From Planctomycetia bacterium (GTDB lineage: Bacteria; Planctomycetota; Phycisphaerae; Phycisphaerales; UBA1924), in contig SXOY01000261.1 of NCBI GenBank assembly GCA_005776545.1, forward strand, positions 1 to 9,704: DNA of 9,704 bases, given 5' to 3'. The notes beneath the pieces were generated by a model that worked only from the letters and a program-made list of their open reading frames with translations, made no database searches and was not told the DNA's origin. Below, piece after piece: positions 1 through 6,623 of this stretch (positions within the stretch are counted from its first letter, which is position 1; each line of letters begins with the position of its first letter). The position numbers were made by a program, and so were the translations under genes.

Positions 1-2
1 CC

Positions 3-749
3 GTCAGCTTTGGACAGGCAGGCACTGGTGGTTCAATCACCAACGGCAATGTCAATTTCACAATTGCTGACTACATGGGCAATGGCACCGGCAGCGGCCC
101 AAATTCAAACCTCACGGTTGGCGGCCTTGGAAACCCTGATCACGTCCAATCTGCCTGGTGGTGGTTCCGCCTTGCCGGTGACAATCGTGAAACAGCTTTC
201 AGCAATGCAACTTCCGCAAACTACGCCGGCGCGCAAGGTCGCGTGAATTACAGCTACGCTGCTTTTGATGCAACCATGATCTGGCGTGTCACTGGCTTTG
301 GAGCAGGCCGCGGTCTTCTGACTCAGACCATGACCATTCGCAATACATCCAGCGAAGCGATCGTCATTCAACTCTTCAATTACAACGATCTGGCGGTTGG
401 CGGCACAGACGGAAACGACGTTGCAACACAGATCGCCAGCAACACCATTCGAGTTGATGATGGTGGAAACACTGGCTGGAAGGTCGCCTACGAAGGCACC
501 GACACATTCGATGTCACCGGCGGCGCGGTCAATGTCCTGGGCCTCCTCACAGACAATGCCGCGGATGTTCTGGGAAATCGCGGACTGCCGGTTGGCGGCG
601 GTTCTTTCAAAGCCGCGTACCAGTGGTCAATCACCCTGAATCCAAACGAAGCTGCCACGGCTTCATCAACACTCACGATCACGCCAACTCCAGGCTCATT
701 GGCCCTTCTTGGGTTGGGTGGATTGGCCGCGTTCCGTCGCCGCCGCTAA
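3..749 (+). CDS. Exported protein with PEP-CTERM-like C-terminal sorting signal (5' end outside window)
   Basis: The frame is open from the first bases of the window with no stop, so this is the C-terminal 248 residues of a longer protein; the internal ATG at 75 is not taken as the start. The visible part is rich in Gly, Asn, Thr and Ser with alternating hydrophobic residues, as expected for a secreted beta-sandwich. A WWWFRLAGDNRE segment lies near residues 51-62. The last 22 residues have the sorting-tail layout: a P-T-P-G-S motif, a hydrophobic Leu/Gly/Ala helix (LALLGLGGLAAF), then RRRR at the extreme C-terminus. In this family the tail is known to hold the protein at the membrane for processing by an exosortase-type enzyme; here P-T-P replaces the classic P-E-P, a variant common in Planctomycetota. 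Surface or extracellular location is inferred. The body is not recognised as a named family and no catalytic motif is visible. A strong terminator follows. Confidence 0.8.
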   Translation, partial: VSFGQAGTGGSITNGNVNFTIADYMGNGTGSGPNSNLTVGGLGNPDHVQSAWWWFRLAGDNRETAFSNATSANYAGAQGRVNYSYAAFDATMIWRVTGFGAGRGLLTQTMTIRNTSSEAIVIQLFNYNDLAVGGTDGNDVATQIASNTIRVDDGGNTGWKVAYEGTDTFDVTGGAVNVLGLLTDNAADVLGNRGLPVGGGSFKAAYQWSITLNPNEAATASSTLTITPTPGSLALLGLGGLAAFRRRR

Positions 750-771
750 ATAACTGGAAAATCGCATTCCC

Positions 772-802
772 AAAAGGCCCGCCAATCGGCGGGCTTTTTC
801 TT
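772..802 (+). terminator. Rho-independent terminator after the PEP-CTERM-like gene
   Basis: A perfect 7-bp GC-rich stem, GCCCGCC (777-783) with GGCGGGC (788-794), closes a 4-base AATC loop. A T-rich tract (TTTTTCTTTT, 795-804) follows immediately. The preceding A-run (772-775) can extend the stem against these T residues and gives a shorter U-tract in the other direction. It lies 22 bases after the stop codon and separates the first gene from the asparaginase gene. Confidence 0.9.
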
Positions 803-810
803 TTCTGAAG

Positions 811-839
811 TTCGCTCCCTATTAAGTCCCTAATACAAT
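811..839 (+). promoter_or_regulatory. Candidate sigma70-type promoter for the asparaginase-family gene
   Basis: A TACAAT hexamer at 834-839 differs from TATAAT at one base. A poor -35 match, TTCGCT (811-816, three of six), sits 17 bases upstream. The region lies between a strong terminator and a start codon, where a promoter is expected. Transcription would begin about 7 bases after the -10 box, near 846-848, which coincides with the ATG at 848. The -35 is weak and planctomycete promoters are poorly defined, so this is tentative. Confidence 0.3.
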
Positions 840-847
840 GCCGTCAC

Positions 848-1366
848 ATGAAACTCACCCTGATAACTACTGGCGGCACCATCGAGAAGACCTACGAGGA
901 ACGAAGCGGGAAGCTGGAAAACCGCCGCACAATTGTGCATCGAATGTTGCATCGCCTGCGGCTGGAAGATGTTGAAATCGCCCTTCACGAGTTGATGAGC
1001 AAAGACTCTCTGGACATGACAGATCAGGACCGGGCGAGAATTGTCGATGCGGTCCGAACGGCCGGTGGAAGCCGCGAAATGCCGGGAACTTGTAATGGAA
1101 TTGTGATTCTGCACGGAACCGATACGCTGACCGTGACCGGTGATTTGTTGCAAAGCCAAATTACCGATCCGTGTGTACCCATTATCCTGACCAGCGCAAT
1201 GCGGCCCTATGAAATGGTGCGATCTGATGCAATCCAGAACCTGACGGAGGCGTTGTTTGCAGCCCGGACACTGCCACCGGGCATTTACTGCGTTGCCCAT
1301 GGTCGAGCCTTGAAGTTCCCGGGGGTCAAGAAAGACCGTGAGCGGAACACATTTGTTCCTGTCTGA
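848..1366 (+). CDS. Single-domain asparaginase-family protein
   Basis: This 172-residue protein matches only the N-terminal domain of type I/II L-asparaginases (Asparaginase, N-terminal family), which hydrolyse L-asparagine to aspartate and ammonia. Visible motifs are TTGGTI at 7-12 (nucleophile region, Thr11), KDSLDMTD at 52-59 (substrate Ser54 position), HGTDT at 89-93 (second catalytic Thr-Asp pair) and MRPYEMVRSDAIQNL at 118-132. Lys161 or Lys162, before ERNTF, is the likely equivalent of the catalytic lysine of the T-D-K triad. Full-length asparaginases have about 330 residues. The C-terminal domain, which helps complete the active site in the classic oligomers, is absent, and the 175 bases downstream are too short to encode it. 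Short stand-alone homologues of this size are known in other bacteria, so this is probably a natural short form and not a pseudogene. No signal peptide is seen; cytoplasmic. In-frame upstream sequence reaches a TGA at 806 with no other usual start, which fixes the ATG. No Shine-Dalgarno is visible. The substrate is unproven. Confidence 0.85.
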   Translation: MKLTLITTGGTIEKTYEERSGKLENRRTIVHRMLHRLRLEDVEIALHELMSKDSLDMTDQDRARIVDAVRTAGGSREMPGTCNGIVILHGTDTLTVTGDLLQSQITDPCVPIILTSAMRPYEMVRSDAIQNLTEALFAARTLPPGIYCVAHGRALKFPGVKKDRERNTFVPV

Positions 1367-1541
1367 ACGGCTGCAACCGGAAGTGTGGTGGCTCCCAATA
1401 ACCGATATAGAAAGTGGACGTATCTCCAAATAGAGCTGTTAAGCCCTTTTTGAGGCAATGTTCATTTGACGGATCCGTTATGCTACAGACATGGTCGGGC
1501 TTCGCAGGCTTAGCGGGGCATCGATTGAAAGGCGGTAGGCG
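1367..1541 (+). other. Intergenic region between the asparaginase and DUF1800 genes
   Basis: About 175 bases hold no convincing gene. No hairpin followed by a T-run is visible, so termination of the asparaginase transcript is unexplained. A TTGACG hexamer at 1466-1471 resembles a -35 box, but no acceptable -10 lies 16-18 bases downstream. A purine-rich ribosome-binding stretch (GGCGGTAGG, 1531-1539) precedes the ATG at 1542. The promoter for the DUF1800/DUF1501 pair is expected here but could not be placed. Confidence 0.5.
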
Positions 1542-3128
1542 ATGTACTCTTCAAGTGATCCCCAATCATCGACACAGTCCGCGGCACCTGCGAAGGCTGA
1601 GGCGCTCAAGGTGAATCGCACGCTGGCTCCGTTGCCCGCGAAACGTTTTGGTTATGCCGAGGCGCGGCACTTGCTCTGGCGGGCCGGATTCGGCGGCAGC
1701 GATGATCAGATTGCGACATTGGTGAAGTGGGGGCTTGAGAAGTCGGTTGATCATCTTGTGAACATTGAGAAGATCGAATATCAACCGGTAGCCATCGACG
1801 CATTTGACAAAGACATCATGCGACCGGCAACAGTGGAGGAGCGAAATCTCTATCGGGCCGCAGCGAAGAGTCAGGATGAGAACTCGCTGGCACAGTTTCG
1901 CATCAAGCGTCAGATGCAGGAACAGGATGATCGCAAGCAAGTTCGCGAAATGCAGAAATGGTGGCTGACTCGAATGATCGAGTCACCCAAACCGCTTGAA
2001 GAAAAACTTGCACTTTTCTGGCACGGGCATTTTGCAACAAGTTATCGCACGATTCAGAACAGCTATCACATGTTCGTGCAGAACCAGTTCTTCCGTGAAC
2101 ACGCAATTGGAAACTACGGAGACATGCTGTTCGGGATCATTCGCGATCCGGCCATGATCGCGTATCTCAACAACAACGAGTCCAGAAAAGGCCGACCAAA
2201 CGAGAATCTCGCCCGCGAGATCATGGAACTCTTCGCGCTTGGTCTTGGCAACTACAGCGAAGATGACATCAAAGAAGGTGCACGGGCGCTTACCGGTTAC
2301 ACCTTTGATGATGACGAATTCGTCTTCAAGAAAAACGATCACGACACCGGAGCCAAGACCATTCTTGGATCAACTGGCAAGTTCGATGGAGATGAGTTTG
2401 TCAAACTCATACTGGGCAGCCGAGCGTGCAGCCAGTACATCTGCCGCAAGCTTTACACTTTCTTTGTCACAGACCTTCCGCCCGATGAGCGGGTTCGCTT
2501 CGAAGAACTGGATATCGCACCTCGCATGCTCATCCGCGAGCTTGCGAGCACCTTTGTCGCATCTCGTTACGAATTGAAGCCGGTATTGAAAAAGCTCTTC
2601 ATGAGCGAGCACTTCTATTCCACAGCATTCATGAACGAGCAGATCAAAAGCCCAGTGGTTCTGATCGTCGGGGCAGCCCGAAGCCTGAATGTGCCGGTTC
2701 GCGACCTTTCAATCCTCACCGATGCACTCGATCTCATGGGGCAGGAGATTCTCTTTCCACCCAGCGTCAAGGGCTGGGCTGGCGGTCGATCATGGATCAA
2801 CACCAGCACCATCTTTGTGCGTCAGAACATCATGGCCTTCCTGATCAGTGGGAAAAAGCCGCAGGGGTATGACGCTACTGCCGACACGGTTCAATTTAAT
2901 GCATCGGCACTGCTCAAAGAGCTGGCTGCTCAGGATCCGTCAGCATTGAAGGACCCTGCACAGGTCGCTTCGCACTTGCTCAAAGTCACAACTGGTCGCG
3001 TGGATCCCGCGGCGGTTGCGGCACTTTCGCGAGTCGCTTCAACACCCAGCGGCGAAGAAATCAACAACGCCGGCCTTACCAACATGATGCTCCTTATCAC
3101 CGCTATGCCCGAATATCAGCTTTGCTGA
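1542..3128 (+). CDS. DUF1800 family protein
   Basis: This 528-residue protein is a typical full-length DUF1800 member, a family with no established biochemical role. Conserved blocks in order: HLLWRAGFGG (43-52), LALFWHGHFATS (156-167), NENLAREIMELFALG (220-234) followed by a TGYTF segment (251-255), HDTGAKTILG (267-276), CRKLYTFFV (301-309) and PPSVKGWAGGRSWINT (406-421). The first 35 residues are Ser/Ala/Lys-rich and look disordered. No Sec or Tat signal and no membrane helix is apparent, unlike its neighbour. The start is fixed by an in-frame TAG at 1536-1538 and by purine-rich sequence just upstream of the ATG. The gene is followed after 23 bases by a DUF1501 gene. These two families very often sit next to each other in this order, so they probably act together, perhaps in an envelope-associated process; that role is inference. 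The ends are complete and no frameshift is seen. Confidence 0.93.
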   Translation: MYSSSDPQSSTQSAAPAKAEALKVNRTLAPLPAKRFGYAEARHLLWRAGFGGSDDQIATLVKWGLEKSVDHLVNIEKIEYQPVAIDAFDKDIMRPATVEERNLYRAAAKSQDENSLAQFRIKRQMQEQDDRKQVREMQKWWLTRMIESPKPLEEKLALFWHGHFATSYRTIQNSYHMFVQNQFFREHAIGNYGDMLFGIIRDPAMIAYLNNNESRKGRPNENLAREIMELFALGLGNYSEDDIKEGARALTGYTFDDDEFVFKKNDHDTGAKTILGSTGKFDGDEFVKLILGSRACSQYICRKLYTFFVTDLPPDERVRFEELDIAPRMLIRELASTFVASRYELKPVLKKLFMSEHFYSTAFMNEQIKSPVVLIVGAARSLNVPVRDLSILTDALDLMGQEILFPPSVKGWAGGRSWINTSTIFVRQNIMAFLISGKKPQGYDATADTVQFNASALLKELAAQDPSALKDPAQVASHLLKVTTGRVDPAAVAALSRVASTPSGEEINNAGLTNMMLLITAMPEYQLC

Positions 3129-3151
3129 AAAATCAGATTACGAGAACACAC

Positions 3152-4528
3152 ATGGATATTTCCAAATCAAACGCATATTCCCGCCGCGAGTTCATCGGAT
3201 CAGGGTTCGTCCTCGCATCTGCCGCGCTCACGGTTCCGGCGTTTATTCAGCGCTCGGCACAAGCTATGACAGTGGGGATGCTCGATTCGCTCTCTTCTCA
3301 ACCTGGCGTGCCAGAAGACCATATCTTGCTTGTGATTCAAATGGGCGGCGGCAACGACGGCCTCAACACCGTGATTCCGTTCGGATCACCTGAGTACTAC
3401 AAGGCGCGCCCAGGAATCGGCGTTGCCGAGCGAGACTGTCTGAAACTCAGTGGCGCCGACGGCATCGGCCTGCATCCTCAACTCACCGGCTTCAAAGACA
3501 TTTTCGATCAAGGCGGGCTTGCGATTATTCAAGGTATCGGATATCCCAATCCAAACCGCTCGCACTTTAAGAGCATGGATATCTGGCACACCGCCGATCT
3601 CACTGCAACCGGCGACGGCTGGCTTGGTAAGTACTTCGATGCCGAGTGTTGCGGCTATGGCAAGGGCGAAAGCGGCAGTGCCGATGGTTCCAAAAAGCAG
3701 CTTACCGGAAAAGAAGCGCTTGCTGCTGCTGCGAAAGCAGAGAGTGCTTCAGGATCCGATGCACCGGGCATCGCGATTGGTCGTTCGGCCCCACTGGCCA
3801 TGCAGGGCCGGCTGATCAAGCCAATTTCGTTTGAGTCCGCGGATCTGTTCAAATGGTCGGGCAGCGAGATCAACGATCAGCTCAAGAAAACCTACAACGA
3901 AATCAGTCGTCGTGGTCAAGTTGGTGAAGGTGACAAGAACTCCAACTTCCTGATGCGGACTGCGCTGGACGCTCAGGTTTCAAGTGACCTCATTCGCAAA
4001 GCTGTCAATAGTCAGAGTACGGCGGCGTATCCCGGCAACGACCTCGCACGTCAACTTAAGATGATTGCGTCCATGATTCGCGCTGGTCTGAAGACTCGCG
4101 TCTATTACGCTCAGATCGGCGGGTTTGATACACACGCAGGTCAAGGTGGCAGCCAGGGCCGACATGGCAATCTCATCAATCAGGTCGCGGCGAGCGTGAA
4201 AGCGTTCTATGCCGATTTGAAATCCAGCGAACTCGACGGCAAGGTGCTCACGATGACCTTTAGTGAGTTTGGCCGCCGCGTGGGGCAGAATGCCAGCGGA
4301 GGGACCGATCACGGGACAGCTGCGCCGATGTTCCTGGCTGGGCCAATGGTAAAGGGCGGCGTGTACGGAGATCATCCATCGCTCAAAGATCTGGACGATG
4401 GCGATCTCAAATTCAACATCGATTTCCGCACGGTGTATGCCGGCGTGCTTGATGGATGGCTGAAAACCAAACCGGCGGCGGTACTTGGCGGCAGTTTCCA
4501 ACCGCTCAAGTTTCTGAAAAAGGCCTGA
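3152..4528 (+). CDS. DUF1501 family protein with Tat signal peptide
   Basis: This 458-residue protein begins with a clear twin-arginine signal: S-R-R-E-F-I at 10-15, a hydrophobic stretch (about 16-31) and an A-Q-A site near 36-38, indicating export in folded form. The mature part has the DUF1501 signatures: MGGGNDGLNTVIPF (64-77), NRSHFKSMDIWHT (135-147), GGFDTHAGQ (323-331), FSEFGRRVGQN (370-380) and GGTDHGTAAPMFLAG (383-397). DUF1501 is, from general knowledge, placed in the alkaline phosphatase/sulfatase-like superfamily; the conserved Asp and His residues would suit metal binding, but no reaction is established. Residues 170-205 form a Gly/Ser/Ala/Lys-rich insert that looks disordered. 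The ATG at 3152 is chosen because it puts the Tat motif close to the N-terminus. A TTG at 3122, overlapping the DUF1800 stop, would add 10 residues. The gene is downstream of, and probably cotranscribed with, the DUF1800 gene. Confidence 0.92.
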   Translation: MDISKSNAYSRREFIGSGFVLASAALTVPAFIQRSAQAMTVGMLDSLSSQPGVPEDHILLVIQMGGGNDGLNTVIPFGSPEYYKARPGIGVAERDCLKLSGADGIGLHPQLTGFKDIFDQGGLAIIQGIGYPNPNRSHFKSMDIWHTADLTATGDGWLGKYFDAECCGYGKGESGSADGSKKQLTGKEALAAAAKAESASGSDAPGIAIGRSAPLAMQGRLIKPISFESADLFKWSGSEINDQLKKTYNEISRRGQVGEGDKNSNFLMRTALDAQVSSDLIRKAVNSQSTAAYPGNDLARQLKMIASMIRAGLKTRVYYAQIGGFDTHAGQGGSQGRHGNLINQVAASVKAFYADLKSSELDGKVLTMTFSEFGRRVGQNASGGTDHGTAAPMFLAGPMVKGGVYGDHPSLKDLDDGDLKFNIDFRTVYAGVLDGWLKTKPAAVLGGSFQPLKFLKKA

Positions 4529-4531
4529 GTT

Positions 4532-6592
4532 TTACGTGCTGGCATCGGTGACGCGGATGATTTCCTGAATCGTTGTTTGGCCGCGGGCGGTCTTGCGCAT
4601 GCCGTCCTGCCTGAGCGTGACCATGCCGCGTTCGATGCACGTACGACGAAATTCGGCGACGTTGGGATTGCGAGCGACTGTGTCTCGAACCTGGTCATCG
4701 ATCGTGAGAAGCTCGTAGATGCCGACGCGGCCGGAGAATCCGAGCTTGCGGCACTTGTCACAACCCTTGGCAACCCAGACTTTGTTGGTGGGCATCCCTT
4801 GGAGTGCAAGATACTCGCACAGATCTTCGCTAGGCTCTTCTTCCGCCTTGCACTCTTTGCAGAGTTTGCGGACAAGCCGCTGAGCAAGAACAGCATTCAC
4901 CGCGGCACCGACCAGGAATGGTTCCAATCCGATGTTCACCAGTCGCGTGATCGAACTGGGTGCATCGTTGGTGTGCAGTGTCGAAAGCACAAGGTGGCCA
5001 GTAAGCGCGGCTTGAATCGCGGTCGAAGCGGTGTCCATGTCGCGGATTTCGCCGAGCATGATGACGTCAGGATCCTGACGCAAGAGAGCTTTGAGTGCGA
5101 TGCCGAACGACATACCGATTTTTTCGTGCGTCTGAGTTTGCGTGATTCCATCCATGTGATATTCAACCGGGTCTTCGACGGTTGAGATGTTCATGGAATT
5201 TTTGTCGAGTTGACGCAGTGAGGCGTAGAGCGTGGTTGTCTTGCCCGATCCGGTCGGACCAGTCACAAGAATAATTCCGTGGGGCGAATCGATCTGGCGT
5301 TTCCAGATGCTCAAGGTGTCTTCATCGAAGCCGAGTTGATCCAATTCGACGTTGATTGAGCGCGTATCCAAAATACGCATAACGCATTTTTCGAGTCCGC
5401 CTGCGATGGGCAGCGTGCTCATTCGCAAGTCGAGCTTTCGACCGGCGACCGTGCATCGAATACGCCCATCCTGCGGCAAGCGCCGTTCTGAAATGTCCAG
5501 AGTGGCCATGATCTTGAGGCGTGAGACGATCGCGCTGGCCATGGCGGTGGGAGGAGTCATGGACTCGTACAACTCGCCGTCGATTCGGAATCGGACTTTG
5601 AGTCGCTTTTCTCCCGGCTCAATGTGAATATCCGAAGCGCCGTCTTTGACCGCCTGCTGGATAATGTGATTCACAATTCGGATAACCGGTGAACCTTGGG
5701 CCTCTGCCTCAAGATTGACTTCATCAGCCTTCGCCTTTTCAACCTGAACATCCGACTCATGAACTTGCGAAGCATCTGAGAGCAACTGCGCCACATCGAC
5801 ATCTGACGTGGGATTGCCGCCTCCGATGATGTCAAGCGAGGCCTTGATGTCATACGAAGTCACCACCACGAGCTTGATCGCGGGCACTCCCAGGCGGCGA
5901 CGAATTTCATCAACCAGGAACACATCGTTTGTGCGGGTGCAGCCAACTACGACACGCGAGCCTTCGGTGCGAAGTGGCATACATTGATTAGCCTTGCAGA
6001 AATCAACGCTCAGCCGCTGCAGCAACTGACCATCAAACCCGCCATCAAGGCCCTTGTTAAGATCAATTCGCTCAAAGGGCAGGTGCTCAATCGCGGCGAC
6101 CGCTGCCTGCACCATGGCTTCATCAACGCCCTGCTCGATCAGGATGTCTGCGATTCGCTTGCCCGGCGCGCCCTTCAGCGCATTGCGTGCGATTGCCAGC
6201 TTGTCTTCTGCAATGACGCCCTTAGAAACCAGCAACTCGCCGACGTCCGTGGTGCCGCTGGAGACATCTTCTGGTGTGAAAATGTCGCTGAGTGCTGCAC
6301 CAATCTGTTTGCTACTGGACTCAATGCGTTCTTTCGAGTCGCTTTTTACCGGGTCTGCGCCGCGGCCGGGCGCGACGGCGGGTTCTTCTCCGAACAGCTT
6401 CTGGTTAACAGGAGAACTGGGTAATGGGCTGTAGACAGGCTCGTCACCATCGGGCTTGTTGGCGGCATGACTGTCGTCGCCGCGACGGGCGTTCTGATCC
6501 TGACCGTTGTGATCGGATGGGTCTCTGGGCGTCGTGTTGCCTTCACCCAGTCCGAGGTCGTTGAGAATATCGTCGTATCGTGACCGTGCCAC
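4532..6592 (-). CDS. pilB: Type IV pilus assembly ATPase PilB (GspE/PulE family)
   Basis: This 686-residue protein is the cytoplasmic ATPase that drives pilus or pseudopilus extension at the inner membrane. Layout: a disordered, charged N-terminal tail (about 1-100); a MshEN/T2SSE N-terminal domain (about 112-255); a linker; then the ATPase core. The core carries Walker A GPTGSGKT (445-452), the Asp box STVEDPVEY (470-478), Walker B region DPDVIMLGEIRD (507-518) and the His box GHLVLSTLHTND (532-543). Two CxxC pairs (Cys578/581 and Cys611/614) form the zinc-binding module typical of PilB/GspE and absent from the retraction ATPase PilT. The start is a GTG: the in-frame codon three positions upstream is TGA (6599-6601), and no ATG occurs until residue 160. 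It is the last visible gene of the operon, 31 bases after the pilP-like stop. PilB is preferred over GspE because separate pilM, pilN and pilO genes precede it, but a type II-like secretion role is not excluded. Confidence 0.93.
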   Translation of the reverse strand: MARSRYDDILNDLGLGEGNTTPRDPSDHNGQDQNARRGDDSHAANKPDGDEPVYSPLPSSPVNQKLFGEEPAVAPGRGADPVKSDSKERIESSSKQIGAALSDIFTPEDVSSGTTDVGELLVSKGVIAEDKLAIARNALKGAPGKRIADILIEQGVDEAMVQAAVAAIEHLPFERIDLNKGLDGGFDGQLLQRLSVDFCKANQCMPLRTEGSRVVVGCTRTNDVFLVDEIRRRLGVPAIKLVVVTSYDIKASLDIIGGGNPTSDVDVAQLLSDASQVHESDVQVEKAKADEVNLEAEAQGSPVIRIVNHIIQQAVKDGASDIHIEPGEKRLKVRFRIDGELYESMTPPTAMASAIVSRLKIMATLDISERRLPQDGRIRCTVAGRKLDLRMSTLPIAGGLEKCVMRILDTRSINVELDQLGFDEDTLSIWKRQIDSPHGIILVTGPTGSGKTTTLYASLRQLDKNSMNISTVEDPVEYHMDGITQTQTHEKIGMSFGIALKALLRQDPDVIMLGEIRDMDTASTAIQAALTGHLVLSTLHTNDAPSSITRLVNIGLEPFLVGAAVNAVLAQRLVRKLCKECKAEEEPSEDLCEYLALQGMPTNKVWVAKGCDKCRKLGFSGRVGIYELLTIDDQVRDTVARNPNVAEFRRTCIERGMVTLRQDGMRKTARGQTTIQEIIRVTDAST

Positions 6593-6623
6593 CTGGGCTC
6601 ACTTTCTTTGTGGTTACATTTCT

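Noticed and set aside
75..749. ATG at 75 as the start of the PEP-CTERM-like gene
   Set aside because: The frame is open to the window edge with in-keeping protein sequence (GGSITNGNVNFTIADY), and no signal peptide follows this ATG.
848..1366. Asparaginase as a truncated pseudogene
   Set aside because: No remnant of a C-terminal domain follows in any frame within the 175-base gap, the motifs are intact, and short stand-alone homologues are known.
830..1429. 199-codon open frame on the minus strand across the asparaginase gene
   Set aside because: It is a shadow of the plus-strand gene, whose product has clear asparaginase motifs; the antisense product shows no recognisable domain and overlaps the candidate promoter.
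1466..1489. TTGACG plus TATGCT/TACAGA as a promoter for the DUF1800 gene
   Set aside because: The spacers are about 7 and 12 bases, too short for a sigma70 promoter.
3122..3151. TTG start for the DUF1501 gene overlapping the DUF1800 stop
   Set aside because: It adds 10 residues before the Tat signal and lacks a Shine-Dalgarno; the ATG at 3152 gives a normal twin-arginine signal length. It cannot be fully excluded.
4577..5185. 202-codon plus-strand frame opposite pilB
   Set aside because: It lies wholly opposite the conserved C-terminal ATPase region of PilB, including the His box and CxxC pairs, and encodes nothing recognisable.
4532..6592. PilT (retraction ATPase) as identity of the operon ATPase
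   Set aside because: The protein has the MshEN N-terminal domain and tetracysteine module of extension ATPases and nearly twice the length of PilT.
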